Source: Mucilaginibacter pedocola (GTDB lineage Bacteria; Bacteroidota; Bacteroidia; Sphingobacteriales; Sphingobacteriaceae). From it: DNA of 64,000 bases. Below, piece by piece: positions 23,658 through 33,213 of this stretch. The DNA is taken from the NCBI RefSeq assembly GCF_002013915.1, contig NZ_MBTF01000011.1, positions 42,084 through 106,083 of the forward strand, in the 5' to 3' direction. A program made the translations under genes and the position numbers. Positions within the stretch are counted from its first letter, which is position 1, and every line of letters starts with the position of its first letter. The notes below the pieces were generated by a model. That model saw only the letters and a program-made list of their open reading frames with translations, did no database searches and had not been told where the DNA came from.

Positions 23658-24209
23658 TTATTGCGGCAGGCCGGCAAATATGATATAGTATGTAGAGATA
23701 TTTCTTGGCCGTGTCTCGGTACTGTCGCCGGCTTCAGACGATGCTACCGATTTTCTTTCATTTGGCGGATTCCAGTTATCATCGTGGTGGGTTATCCTGA
23801 ACGATGAGGTATTCCATTCATTGGTATTATGCGTATGTTTTTTGAACGCATCGGCCTGGTAGCTGCCTACAGCATTTCCGGTGTACCCGCCATGGTTTGC
23901 GGCGCTGCGGCTTCCCGAATCAGGGTCGCGCGGGTTATGCTGCCTGTCAACGCCTCTCAGAAAAACACCCTGCAGATCCGGCACGTTAAAGTGCGTGTCA
24001 TTTCCACCATGCGCTTTTTTGATAATGTTGAATAGGGCGGCTTTTTCGGTCTGGCTATACGATTTCCCGTCGCAAAGCAGCCAGCCCTGTGCAGCTAAGC
24101 CGGCTATAGTTTCTGATACGCCCATGTATGGCATTACTGTGCCTATAGGTAAATTATTGATCATGGCAGTTGCAGTTGCCTCGTTGGCCTTTAGTTCTTC
24201 AGTTTTCAT
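23658..24209 (-). CDS. Phage tail-collar domain protein 3 of the block
   Basis: 183 residues, last gene of the block. The collar fold is shown by GWLLCDGKSYSQTEKAALF near residues 42-60 (conserved GW-x-x-C-D/N-G), FNVPDLQGVFLRGVD near 79-93, the central KKHTHNTNEW histidine motif, and a terminal TYYIIFAGLP. These features define collar proteins at phage tail tips and the bacterial 'microcystin-dependent protein' family. The first 20 residues are charged, Glu/Ala-rich and not a signal peptide. It is a paralogue of the two genes upstream; gap to the previous gene 20 bp. Confidence 0.85.
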   Translation of the reverse strand: MKTEELKANEATATAMINNLPIGTVMPYMGVSETIAGLAAQGWLLCDGKSYSQTEKAALFNIIKKAHGGNDTHFNVPDLQGVFLRGVDRQHNPRDPDSGSRSAANHGGYTGNAVGSYQADAFKKHTHNTNEWNTSSFRITHHDDNWNPPNERKSVASSEAGDSTETRPRNISTYYIIFAGLPQ

Positions 24210-24229
24210 ATAGAATATTTTAGGTTTTA

Positions 24230-24775
24230 CTATCGGGGTAGCCCCGCGAAAATAATGTAGTAAGCGCTCACGTTTTTAGGCCGCGTTTCGCTGCCGCCTA
24301 CATCATTCGAATCAACGGTGCGTTCCTCATTGGCCGGGGTAATGTTCGAGCCATCATCCCTGATAACTTTATTATGGTTTACCCACACTTTGGTGCTATG
24401 GTGATGGCTTTTAAATTCGTCGCCCTGCCAGCTTGTGGGCACATCTCCAACAGTATCATTGGTACCCTGCTTACGGCGCGAACCTGCGTCAGTATCCCTT
24501 CCCGAACCAGCGCTTACACCGCGGACGAACATGCCGCGCAGATCGGGCAGGTTGAAATTCACACCGCTGCCGCCACAGCTATACTCTATCATATCGAACA
24601 GGGCGGCATACTGGTCTTTATTTACCTGGTCGCCATTGCAATGCAGCCATCCGCTGGCTGCCAAACCCGCCATTTTTGTTGAGTTACCCATAAAAGGCAT
24701 TATAGTACCTACCGGTACGTTGTAAATATTGGCAGTTACCGAAGCCTCGGCGGCATTCATTTCTTCATTCTTCAT
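24230..24775 (-). CDS. Phage tail-collar domain protein 2 of the block
   Basis: 181 residues. It has the same architecture as its neighbours: N-terminal Glu-rich extension, VPVGTIMPFMG, GWLHCNGDQVNKDQYAALF, FNLPDLRGMFVRGV, a SHHHSTKVW His motif and C-terminal AYYIIFAGLP. The variable stretch between the His motif and the C-terminus differs most from the paralogues, as expected if this part forms a binding tip. No signal peptide. Confidence 0.85.
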   Translation of the reverse strand: MKNEEMNAAEASVTANIYNVPVGTIMPFMGNSTKMAGLAASGWLHCNGDQVNKDQYAALFDMIEYSCGGSGVNFNLPDLRGMFVRGVSAGSGRDTDAGSRRKQGTNDTVGDVPTSWQGDEFKSHHHSTKVWVNHNKVIRDDGSNITPANEERTVDSNDVGGSETRPKNVSAYYIIFAGLPR

Positions 24776-24792
24776 GGTTGAAATTTATAAGG

Positions 24793-25356
24793 TTATGAAA
24801 CGGGCAGGCCCGCAAATATGATGTAGTTTACCGATACGTTTTTAGGGCGTGTTTCATTCCCTCCCTTTTCATCTGAGGTGCCGGCTTTTGGCTCTATGGC
24901 GTTAAAATGATAACCACCATCGCCGGGGCTTCTAAAAACGGCATACGCATGTGCGCGCTCAGGAAATCCATGGGTATGTTTTTTAAAATCCTCATCCTGG
25001 TAAGTAAGCCTTCCGTTAGGCACGCTTACATCTGTCCCCTGGCGTTTTCGTGAGGCATTATCCGGGTCGCGGCTGGCTGCCCCCTCGCCATCTACGCCGC
25101 GTAGAAACACTCCACGCAGGTCGGGCAGGCAAAATTCAGGGTCGGCGCCTCCGCAGGTATTTCCAATAACATCAAAAAGTAAGGGATATTGGGCCTTGTT
25201 CAATTTAGCCCCGTTACAGAGCATCCAGCCCTGGCCTTGCATGGTACTAATGCGTTCTGCCGTACCGCCGTAAGGCAAAATGGTGCCCACGGGCAACAGG
25301 TTTATTACGGCGGTAACTTCCCTAAGGGGTTCGTTGGTTTGTAATGTAGTTTCCAT
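24793..25356 (-). CDS. Phage tail-collar domain protein 1 of the block
   Basis: 187 residues, first of three tandem paralogues. Motifs: LLPVGTILPYGG, GWMLCNGAKLNKAQYPLLF, FCLPDLRGVFLRGVDG, KKHTHGFPE and NYIIFAGLP. It lies 11 bp downstream of the 408-aa Ig-like protein gene and 17 bp upstream of the next collar gene. Three diverged copies may give a hetero-oligomer or alternative tips. No signal peptide. Confidence 0.85.
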   Translation of the reverse strand: METTLQTNEPLREVTAVINLLPVGTILPYGGTAERISTMQGQGWMLCNGAKLNKAQYPLLFDVIGNTCGGADPEFCLPDLRGVFLRGVDGEGAASRDPDNASRKRQGTDVSVPNGRLTYQDEDFKKHTHGFPERAHAYAVFRSPGDGGYHFNAIEPKAGTSDEKGGNETRPKNVSVNYIIFAGLPVS

Positions 25357-25367
25357 CTTCTGATAAT

Positions 25368-26594
25368 TTAGGTGGTTATAGGTTGTTCTTCTTTGTCTTT
25401 AGCCAGGGCGAATACCGTAATTTTATAATCAGTACGTTCGTGCGAAGGCGTTACGTTGAACGTAGTAGCACCGGTTGGCACAGGCAGTACCGTTACCTGC
25501 TGTTGTCCTGCATAATGCTCGGTTATTTCGAAGCGCGCAGCATTTTTGATCACCCAATCTAACTTAAAGGTGCACTTTTGGTTGGGCTGTAAAGGCAGGG
25601 CCGTAATATTAAATGAATCTACCCGCGGCGGGTTCATTTTTATTCTGAAAGTATTTTTCTCGCCTTTTACCCCGTTCATCACCGGCCAAATATCTATCTC
25701 GCCTGCTGCATCAAAAGGGCCAATACCTACTTTATCACCCGTGGTAGGGTAAGGCGGCTCTATCACTTTCCCATTCAATTCTGCAATAACCGAATCAGCA
25801 TCTTCGGTGGTCCAGCTTAGCAGAGCATTGGCACCTTTATCTACAGTGAATGAATCAACCGTAAGCATTTTAAATTTAGGTGGGAGTACCGATACCGTTA
25901 ACTGTGTTTGCAGCCTTATGTCCGCTGTTTTACCTTCCAGTGTATATATGGTGGTTACTGCCGGGTTTTTGATGATTTCGCCATCTTTGGTATCGGTATG
26001 TTTCTCTTTTGAAGTGGATTCCGACAGCGTGAAAGTATTTACACCTTTACCTTTGTACTCCAACTTCACCGCCTGTTTTGCAGTAACCACGGTTGTGATA
26101 GATGTTAACGCAATTTCGGCTTTAACATCCAATATCTTGGTGATCCTGCCTTTAGCATCCAGTATAGGGGTGTTGCCATCGGGCGGGAAGACCTTCACCC
26201 CTACTTCAGCGTCCCCCTGTAAATGGCTCAATGTTATTTGCGAAAAGGTGAAGCCAACGCTCCTACCATTTCCTAAACTAAAAGCGCCATCATTGGGTAT
26301 TGCCTTAAATTTCCCCGGCACGCCATCAGGCGAGGGCTCTATCTTCCAATCGGGCAACCCCTCTTTTGCAATGATGTTGCCCTCGGTATTAGGCACCACC
26401 AGGTCGGCTTGTGTATCGCCGCAGGGCAGCGTGATGTATATACTTCCAATGTCGATGGCTTCGCCGTTGTTGGTAACCGAAACATCCACGTTGCCGATCA
26501 TTACCTGGCCGGGCTTATCGGTTATCTTTATCTCGGGCGGCAATACGGTGGCGATCAGTTGGCCTTCTGTTAGCCGAGTTTGTTCTGTTTTCAT
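25368..26594 (-). CDS. Protein of unknown function with Ig-like beta-sandwich repeats
   Basis: 408 residues, no signal peptide. After a 15-residue charged start (MKTEQTRLTEGQLIA) that resembles the starts of the collar proteins, strand-rich modules follow. Residues of about 15-160 form one domain. Then three Ig-like modules begin near ALTSITTVVTAKQAVKLEY, DSFTVDKGANALLSWTTED and DSFNITALPLQPNQKC, each with the pattern SF/SI...L-x-W/Y. The same Ig-like module ends the 1334-aa protein encoded upstream. It probably acts as a spacer or connector in an assembly; no known family is assigned. Confidence 0.7.
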   Translation of the reverse strand: MKTEQTRLTEGQLIATVLPPEIKITDKPGQVMIGNVDVSVTNNGEAIDIGSIYITLPCGDTQADLVVPNTEGNIIAKEGLPDWKIEPSPDGVPGKFKAIPNDGAFSLGNGRSVGFTFSQITLSHLQGDAEVGVKVFPPDGNTPILDAKGRITKILDVKAEIALTSITTVVTAKQAVKLEYKGKGVNTFTLSESTSKEKHTDTKDGEIIKNPAVTTIYTLEGKTADIRLQTQLTVSVLPPKFKMLTVDSFTVDKGANALLSWTTEDADSVIAELNGKVIEPPYPTTGDKVGIGPFDAAGEIDIWPVMNGVKGEKNTFRIKMNPPRVDSFNITALPLQPNQKCTFKLDWVIKNAARFEITEHYAGQQQVTVLPVPTGATTFNVTPSHERTDYKITVFALAKDKEEQPITT

Positions 26595-26617
26595 TTTATT
26601 AGGGTTAGGTTGGAGGT

Positions 26618-29600
26618 TTAATAAGCTTTTATGCTGATGGTTTGCTCGCGCGTACCGAGTTTCCCATCGCTGATGGTTAGGGTGATATCGGCAGTTTTGG
26701 TGACCTTAAAGTCCACTGAAGCCTGGGTGGCCGGTACATCTGTTGCAGCATCTGCACCAACTTTTAAGGTGGCTGTTGCAGCACCTTGCGATTGCCAGCT
26801 TAACTTCACTGTAGTACCGGCTTTGATGTTGTAAGGCGTCTTTTCGTTCAGTACCTCGAATGATAAGATCAGCAGGTCGCCGCCCAATACGCCCGTCAGC
26901 CGCAGCCTGCCTTCTACCAGCGTATGCGGGTTACCCGTAAAACGAGGCACGGCATTAGCGGGAACTATCTGTTTTATCTCCGTCCAGTCGGCTTCGTTAT
27001 CTTGCAGTCCCGGCTCCAGCCAGCTCCAGCTTTGGCCAACGCCTGCGGGTAGCGGCAGCCACCATTCTTTTTTATCTACCAGCAGCGGCCCTGTTTTAAA
27101 TTCAACCAGCATATCATCCAATACTTTGCCTACGTACAATTCCGGCAGTTCTGTCTTCAATACGGGGAGTATACCGCTGCTGCAATGTATAGCGCCGCGA
27201 GGGTCGAGCAGCAGGGTAATGTACGTTGATTCTCCATTAGGTTTAAGGTTGCTGAACGTATTGGTTACGTAAGGCGGCTGCGCCACATCATCTACCACAC
27301 CATTGTGTACCGAATTGAATTTGCTGTAATCGTTATTGGCGAAGTAGCCCATCACGCCATCCTGCACAAGTTTTATACTCCCTACCTGTACCGGGAACGA
27401 GTAGTTCTTGATGCCACCATCGTCGTTCTGCCCTGTTTTTTTCCAGGCGAGGTTGGTACCGGGTTTACCATACATTTCTAAACCTATTGATGCCCGCACT
27501 ACAGCTATTGGCCTGCCTACCAAAACCGAGAGGCTTTGGTTATTGCGCTCGCCCATAGGATCAACCGCCCAAAGGGTTTCGTCTATCGCCTGCAGCAAGT
27601 TTTTCAAAGCTTTGGCGCTTTCGGCAGTACCCCTATCGCCGCTGCGCACGCCCAACAGGCCCATTACAAAGCCCTGCAAATGTCCATTGCTGATGCCCTC
27701 GGTGTGTACGCCACCAAGTGGAGCAGGCACCCATTGGGCATGCTGGTTTCCCGTAGCGCCCATAGGCATCAGTTCGCCAAGTAGTTTGCCTGCATTATCA
27801 TACACCATAGCGCTATGGTTAAGGTGATTGGGCAGCACCCAACCGCATACCGGCGTAGTACCGGACGACTGGTTACTCAGCACCGCATCGTTAGCGGCCG
27901 AGAGGAAGTTAAAATTAAGCCTTGCCCCCTGCACCAGCCTTGGCGGCAGTTGAAAGCTTGGCGGCAGATTTGCCTCTATCTCGTATTTGCCCGGCCTAAC
28001 GCCTATGCCCGGTATAGGGTTTATGCCATGCGTTGTTTTTTCACTGCCGGGGGTAAGGTCGCACACCTGGCCAAAATCGTCAACTATCCAAAGTTTTTTA
28101 AGGCTCACAAAGCCCGCCCTTACGGGGAAGAAGTTTTCGGGGTAGCCACCCAACAGCATGCCGTGCGCTTCGTTACCAACGGCTTTTGCATATTCATCCT
28201 GAGGCTGGCGGCCAAACTGCTCAATATCCCACTGCATCATTTGCATACTGAAACCCGTAAGCGTTTGCGATAGCACATCCCAGTTGCGCGCATCTTTCAG
28301 CACATCGCTCAAGGGCACAAAACTGGCGGGCACATTACCTTCAAACTCGCTCAAAAACTCGCGCAGGCGACTTTGCAGGGTAATAGCCTCTTTTGGCGTT
28401 AATAGCGACCGCCCCTGGAATTGCTTATCGTTCACCTGCGGCACGGGCACATCGCCGCTTTTCCAGCTATAATCATCTCCATCAAATTGCCATTTGCTTA
28501 AGCTTTCATCAACCGCCGGGGTAAAGCCAACCCTCCATTCCAAATAAATTGGTGTCCAGGGTTGGCGCCATGCCCAAACGCCAATTTTCGACGGGATTCG
28601 GAACAGGTCGTCGCCGGGGTTAAAGCCTGCCAGCTCTTCCAGAGTGCGTTGGTCTATGGGGGTATGCGGGCCCTTGTTCCAAACAAGGGTTTGCTGGGTT
28701 TTAATGCGGTTTACAAAAGTTTCATCGGGGTCTTTCCCGCCCAAGGCCAATTTTGCAATAGTTGCAGCAAAGCCGGGGTTAAGCAGGTAGGCCTCATCCA
28801 TCAGGTAATAAACCTCTGATGGCACCAGCGCATTCGCCGGTAATTTCGGGAACATATCTTTAGCATACATTACCACATCACCCGAGCCGGGGTTTACCTT
28901 GATGCAGGTGATGAATTGCCCGCTGTAGCGTGTGAACAGAAAATCGTCGTACTCGCTATAGATAATGTCCTCGCCACGTTTAAAGCTGCGTTTGGCGTTG
29001 TTGATGAGCACCACAGGGTCGTTTGGGCGGTAAAAATCATTAGCAGGTTTTTCCTTCAGCGTGAAAGCTGTGCCCAGTTTTTCGGCAAGCACCTTTTGGG
29101 CGGTATCAATAGCAGCTTCGGCAGCAGGTAAACCATCCATTACTGCCTTCACGGCAGCGGCCGATGCCAGCAACACCTGTTCTACAGTCACACCCGGAGG
29201 CAAAGGCGGTTTATCCTGCGCGTTGCGGTAAATATTCGCCTTTAGCCAATCGGCATAAAGCTGGCGTTGCAGGGTGGCCAGTTCGCGGGCCTTGCTGTCG
29301 AACTCCGTCCTGAGCTTATTTAAGGCAGCAAGCTCGGTTGCCCTATCGGCCGGGAGTTGTGCCAGGCTGTCTTTATTGCCATCGGCCGGTGTAAGTTCGC
29401 CTGCTTTGGGCGGCGCTTCGGCAACCCAAATATACCCTCCCGGCATTTTGCCGAACCATGTTTCGCGGATGGCGTTATCCAGTTCAGGAGTATCATATAT
29501 ACCGCCGGGCTGTACCAGCATTTTGTGGCTAAAGGCCTCCAGCATTTTTTCTACCTGTATATCGTTGGCATTGCGGCCACCCTTCAGCGAGCGTTTGTTG

Positions 29601-30622
29601 TAATTTATCTGCCATTGCATAAAGGCCGATATACAATCGGTAGCCGAGTTGCCCGCCGCCACATAAGGCACCACGCCCGTTTCGGTATCAAACTTGGGCA
29701 CGTTGCTTTTCACCATGGTGCCAATACCCGGCCATTTTATATTGAATACCAAACCATGGCAAAGCGACTGCCCCGCATATTTACCCGCGCTGCCTTCAAA
29801 CGGGGTAATACCTTGTTCTTTCAGGTACTTCTCCCCGGCTTCGGTAGCTTTTGTGAGGTCGTAATCGCCATCGGTTTCCTGCGTACCGGCTGCCCATTGC
29901 AAGCGGTTCATGGTGGCTATCCATTCTATGCGGTTGGCCCAGGGCTTGCCTGTTTTTGGGGTTGGGTGCAGTATATCGTAGGTACTGTTGGAGAACCAGC
30001 CCGCCACCATATAGCTCAGGTTGCAGGCATTGGTATCAATAAACTTATCGGTAAAGCTGAATATGAAAGTATTGTTACCCGCGTAAACCGTAAACAAAGG
30101 GTCCGAGTTGCCAATAGCGGTGAGTATCAGGTCCTCGTTCTCGCTGTCCCCGGTATAGCTGTCCAAATCAATGGCCTTACCAATATACTTGATCTCCGGC
30201 GAGCCATTATTATTTTTAATGAACTGCGGGTTTACCTTTTGCCCCTGGGTTTTAGTATCGTAAAGCTCATCGCTTTTCACTATCCAGCTCTTGGTGGCCA
30301 CGCCCGGGTCAGGGCTAAAGCGGGTTATCATCCAGCGGTTGGGTAGGTATGGGTATTCGGCACGGCCCTGGGCGTTCACCATCCCTTTGGTCATGCCATC
30401 GGGCAGTGCCCAGTTCACGTATATGCCAGGGTCGGGTTCGTCCTGCTCCCGCAGCGGTTTAAACAGCGGCGGACTAAGCGGCTCAAAGTTTTTGTACTTC
30501 TGCTTCAGGTCGATGGAATATATCGAATAAGGGATAGCATCTTTTTTGCGGGTAATTACCAGCGCATCTATTGTAATGGGGACCAACAGCTTTGGCCCTG
30601 CCCATGGTGCTTTATTGCTCAT
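26618..30622 (-). CDS. Large conserved protein of unknown function with C-terminal Ig-like domain
   Basis: 1334 residues, no signal peptide or membrane helix. The N-terminal part has PGIYVNWALPDGMTKGMV and LPNRWMITRFSPDPG motifs (about residues 65-105) that look like a conserved signature. A helical, possibly coiled-coil, stretch lies near residues 425-470 (AALNKLRTEFDSKARELATL). A second conserved block is around LPNHLNHSAMVYDNAGKLLG near residue 950. The last ~80 residues form an Ig-like module (AGTTVKLSWQSQGAATATLK). I cannot name a family. Gaps to its neighbours are 8 bp (upstream 300-aa gene) and 23 bp (downstream 408-aa gene). Confidence 0.7.
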   Translation of the reverse strand: MSNKAPWAGPKLLVPITIDALVITRKKDAIPYSIYSIDLKQKYKNFEPLSPPLFKPLREQDEPDPGIYVNWALPDGMTKGMVNAQGRAEYPYLPNRWMITRFSPDPGVATKSWIVKSDELYDTKTQGQKVNPQFIKNNNGSPEIKYIGKAIDLDSYTGDSENEDLILTAIGNSDPLFTVYAGNNTFIFSFTDKFIDTNACNLSYMVAGWFSNSTYDILHPTPKTGKPWANRIEWIATMNRLQWAAGTQETDGDYDLTKATEAGEKYLKEQGITPFEGSAGKYAGQSLCHGLVFNIKWPGIGTMVKSNVPKFDTETGVVPYVAAGNSATDCISAFMQWQINYNKRSLKGGRNANDIQVEKMLEAFSHKMLVQPGGIYDTPELDNAIRETWFGKMPGGYIWVAEAPPKAGELTPADGNKDSLAQLPADRATELAALNKLRTEFDSKARELATLQRQLYADWLKANIYRNAQDKPPLPPGVTVEQVLLASAAAVKAVMDGLPAAEAAIDTAQKVLAEKLGTAFTLKEKPANDFYRPNDPVVLINNAKRSFKRGEDIIYSEYDDFLFTRYSGQFITCIKVNPGSGDVVMYAKDMFPKLPANALVPSEVYYLMDEAYLLNPGFAATIAKLALGGKDPDETFVNRIKTQQTLVWNKGPHTPIDQRTLEELAGFNPGDDLFRIPSKIGVWAWRQPWTPIYLEWRVGFTPAVDESLSKWQFDGDDYSWKSGDVPVPQVNDKQFQGRSLLTPKEAITLQSRLREFLSEFEGNVPASFVPLSDVLKDARNWDVLSQTLTGFSMQMMQWDIEQFGRQPQDEYAKAVGNEAHGMLLGGYPENFFPVRAGFVSLKKLWIVDDFGQVCDLTPGSEKTTHGINPIPGIGVRPGKYEIEANLPPSFQLPPRLVQGARLNFNFLSAANDAVLSNQSSGTTPVCGWVLPNHLNHSAMVYDNAGKLLGELMPMGATGNQHAQWVPAPLGGVHTEGISNGHLQGFVMGLLGVRSGDRGTAESAKALKNLLQAIDETLWAVDPMGERNNQSLSVLVGRPIAVVRASIGLEMYGKPGTNLAWKKTGQNDDGGIKNYSFPVQVGSIKLVQDGVMGYFANNDYSKFNSVHNGVVDDVAQPPYVTNTFSNLKPNGESTYITLLLDPRGAIHCSSGILPVLKTELPELYVGKVLDDMLVEFKTGPLLVDKKEWWLPLPAGVGQSWSWLEPGLQDNEADWTEIKQIVPANAVPRFTGNPHTLVEGRLRLTGVLGGDLLILSFEVLNEKTPYNIKAGTTVKLSWQSQGAATATLKVGADAATDVPATQASVDFKVTKTADITLTISDGKLGTREQTISIKAY

Positions 30623-30630
30623 ATTACCTT

Positions 30631-31533
30631 TTATAATTGGGGGTTAGTAAAATTGGCTTCATCGGGTGTGCTCACTATCTGCATGGCAAACTGCGCAGGC
30701 GTAATTGGCGTTGCCGGTGTAGGGTAAGCGCCTGCGTTAACTAAACTCTGTTGCACGGCGGCTTTCAGGGTTTCTACATTCAGCACGTATTTTTTGTCGG
30801 CACTTGCGTCCGTGCGGAAAAGTTGCGTTGCGGTTATGTTGCCTTCTACAGGTTTACCATCGCGCACAACCTGCCCGCCTGTGTCATCGCCTGTAATGTT
30901 GCGCAGCTTTATTTTATACGAACCGCCGGCATCGCTAAAACCAAAGCGCAAGCCCTGTGGCGGCTGTTGTATTTTGATAGACACCGGTATGGCGGGGAAT
31001 ATCACCAGCAGCAAACCATCGCCAATGGTTTCGTAACGCAGGGGCACTTGCTGTTGGCCAGCGGCGTAAGTTGGGATGATCTTTAACCCGGGAAAACCGC
31101 TCACCAATTGCGACCGTAGTAACATACCGGCTACCAGTGTGAATGGTGCGGGGTCGGCGGCGTTCATGGCATGCGCTATGCCCAATGCGTTGGCACGGAG
31201 TTTATTAGCGCCGATCATTGCCTTATCGCGCACACTGTGGGCTAAAATGCTATTCACTTTCTCTTCCAGCGTTGTATTGGTGCCGATGCTGAGGGCACCA
31301 TCCAGCAGGGCGCATATCCAGCTTGGGTCGATATAAAAAAAGCGGAGGGCGTTTTGAGGCAGCAGGCGTTCATCGGCCACCAGGTTTTGAAAAGGCACAT
31401 CGCCCAGCAGGCTTAAACGGCTAAGCCAATTTGTTATGGTTGGGTCAGGAGCGGCGGCATTCTGCAACAGGTTTTGCACTGCACTATGCTCCAGTATGTT
31501 TTTCATTTGTAATAACCCTGTTTCCGTATTCAT
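30631..31533 (-). CDS. Conserved-looking protein of unknown function, 300 aa
   Basis: 300 residues, no signal peptide. The first ~150 residues look helical (EEKVNSILAHSVRDKAMIGANKLR), the rest strand-rich (GDGLLLVIFPAIPVSIKIQQ; LRFGFSDAGGSYKIKLRNI). No enzyme motif is visible. It sits between the 546-aa and 1334-aa genes with gaps of 35 and 8 bp, so it must be made in step with them. Confidence 0.65.
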   Translation of the reverse strand: MNTETGLLQMKNILEHSAVQNLLQNAAAPDPTITNWLSRLSLLGDVPFQNLVADERLLPQNALRFFYIDPSWICALLDGALSIGTNTTLEEKVNSILAHSVRDKAMIGANKLRANALGIAHAMNAADPAPFTLVAGMLLRSQLVSGFPGLKIIPTYAAGQQQVPLRYETIGDGLLLVIFPAIPVSIKIQQPPQGLRFGFSDAGGSYKIKLRNITGDDTGGQVVRDGKPVEGNITATQLFRTDASADKKYVLNVETLKAAVQQSLVNAGAYPTPATPITPAQFAMQIVSTPDEANFTNPQL

Positions 31534-31568
31534 GATGATATGGTGTGTATAGAGGTTAATAGATAGGT

Positions 31569-33209
31569 TTATTGTTTATCGGCGTAAAGTTTCAGCGCCT
31601 CATCCAATTTATTGGCAATGAGCACATGCGGGTCTACCCCGTTTTGCAGGGCTTCCAGTATTTCGGCATTGCTGAGCACGCCCGGCAGATCGTCCAAATG
31701 TTCCTGTAAGCCCGTTGGGTCGAGCACACTGATAACAGGCTCTTTCTCTATGCCGAGGATATGCTTACCCAACTCGTTACCCAGGTATTCCATAAATATG
31801 TACTTACCGGCCTGGTTGTCCATCAGGTCATCGCTCACCTGCCGCCAGTCGAGGCCATCGAGCAGGGCCGTTAAACCTAATTTTACTTCGGTGCTTTGCA
31901 GGTAATGTATCTTCTTTTGCCTGTCGGCCAATATGCGCCACAGGGTTTGCAGCTTTTGCAGGCTGGCCTTTTTCCATTGCCATATTGCTATAGCGGCGGG
32001 GCGGTTGCCGAGGGTGAGCATACGGCCAAGCTCCCAGGCCACGGCATAGCTGTGGTTGAAAATACCTGTATCAGCATCGTATATCATGGCCTTATCTGCC
32101 GTGCTGATGTATGTTTTATACAGCCCGTCCTCCTCTTTGGGCACCAGCCTGCTTATTACCGAAGGAACAACCGGCACAAAGGGGCCACGGTACCAGGCAA
32201 AGCTTTTTTCGCCGGTGCGGGCATCGTAGTTCAGCGCAACATAGCCCTCTTTGTATTTCTTGGTGGTTTCCTTTTGCGCGGGCGTGTACTTACTTTCATC
32301 GGCGCCCCAGGCAGCAGGCGGGTTAAAGGGCATCTTCAGGGTGTCAACACTCATGGTATTAATGAGCTGGCCAAAATTCACCCCCGCTTTTTTGTTATTG
32401 AACTTCCAACTTAACAGGCTCACCAAGCGCAGTTTGGTAGTATCGGCAACAGGCTGCGGTGGTGTGCCACCGGGCAGGTAATTTGCCCAGCCTTCTAAGG
32501 ATACGAGGTGCGCTATGTACAGTTCCTCGGTAGCCGGGTTGGCCAAACGGTTGGCCAGTATGGTGGCATAGCTGCGCATATTGGTTTCGCCGTCGGGAGC
32601 GTTGGCACCGTTATCGGTGGAACGTACATGGGCAAGGAAAGGTAACTCGGCAGCTTTTGGCGCCAATTGTTTAAAGGTGCCGTAAGTAACATCAATGGTA
32701 TTGGCCTGTAAGGATAGCAGGCTTTGCTCAATAGCATCCAGCTCGATATCCGGGCCGATGGTATTGTTGGCATTGTACTTAACCACCTCGGTTTTTACCG
32801 GTCGGATGGTGGATAGCGTCGGACTGGCATCGGCATTGGCGGGTTTGGTATAGGCTATTTCGTTAACACGGAAAACCATCAGCGCCATCCATGGGGTATC
32901 GGCCGGAATGCCGCCTATCTTCCTGCTCCAGGGTAAAAACTCGTTTCGTAATACCACAAATGGCAAGCTGGCATGGAAATCGGTACCGCTCCCCGGCGTA
33001 GGGAACTGTGCCTGTACGCTATTTGGCGGCAGTGCAAAACGCGGCCCCTGAACGATGAATTGCTGACCGAGCGCGTAATTGCCTTTAATATCGTGCGATA
33101 CATCTAAAATATTATGTTCAACCTCTATCTGGTAAGTACCGGCAGCCAGTTGGGGGATACGGTCATCCAAAAACTGCATCTGCGGAACGGTTTCGTTTAA
33201 TGTGCTCAT
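31569..33209 (-). CDS. Conserved-looking protein of unknown function, 546 aa
   Basis: 546 residues, no signal peptide. An N-terminal beta-rich region (GTYQIEVEHNILDVSHDIKG; DFHASLPFVVLRNEFLPWSR; PWMALMVFRVNEI) is followed by mixed helical segments and a helical C-terminus ending in DEALKLYADK. No catalytic motif is seen. It starts 4 bp after the DUF6603 gene ends, so translation is probably coupled. Confidence 0.65.
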   Translation of the reverse strand: MSTLNETVPQMQFLDDRIPQLAAGTYQIEVEHNILDVSHDIKGNYALGQQFIVQGPRFALPPNSVQAQFPTPGSGTDFHASLPFVVLRNEFLPWSRKIGGIPADTPWMALMVFRVNEIAYTKPANADASPTLSTIRPVKTEVVKYNANNTIGPDIELDAIEQSLLSLQANTIDVTYGTFKQLAPKAAELPFLAHVRSTDNGANAPDGETNMRSYATILANRLANPATEELYIAHLVSLEGWANYLPGGTPPQPVADTTKLRLVSLLSWKFNNKKAGVNFGQLINTMSVDTLKMPFNPPAAWGADESKYTPAQKETTKKYKEGYVALNYDARTGEKSFAWYRGPFVPVVPSVISRLVPKEEDGLYKTYISTADKAMIYDADTGIFNHSYAVAWELGRMLTLGNRPAAIAIWQWKKASLQKLQTLWRILADRQKKIHYLQSTEVKLGLTALLDGLDWRQVSDDLMDNQAGKYIFMEYLGNELGKHILGIEKEPVISVLDPTGLQEHLDDLPGVLSNAEILEALQNGVDPHVLIANKLDEALKLYADKQ

Positions 33210-33213
33210 GGCT

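Noticed and set aside
23658..25356. Remnant prophage, because of three phage tail-collar genes
   Set aside because: No integrase, capsid, portal, terminase, tube, sheath or lysis gene is nearby, and collar-domain genes of the microcystin-dependent-protein type are common in bacteria outside prophages.
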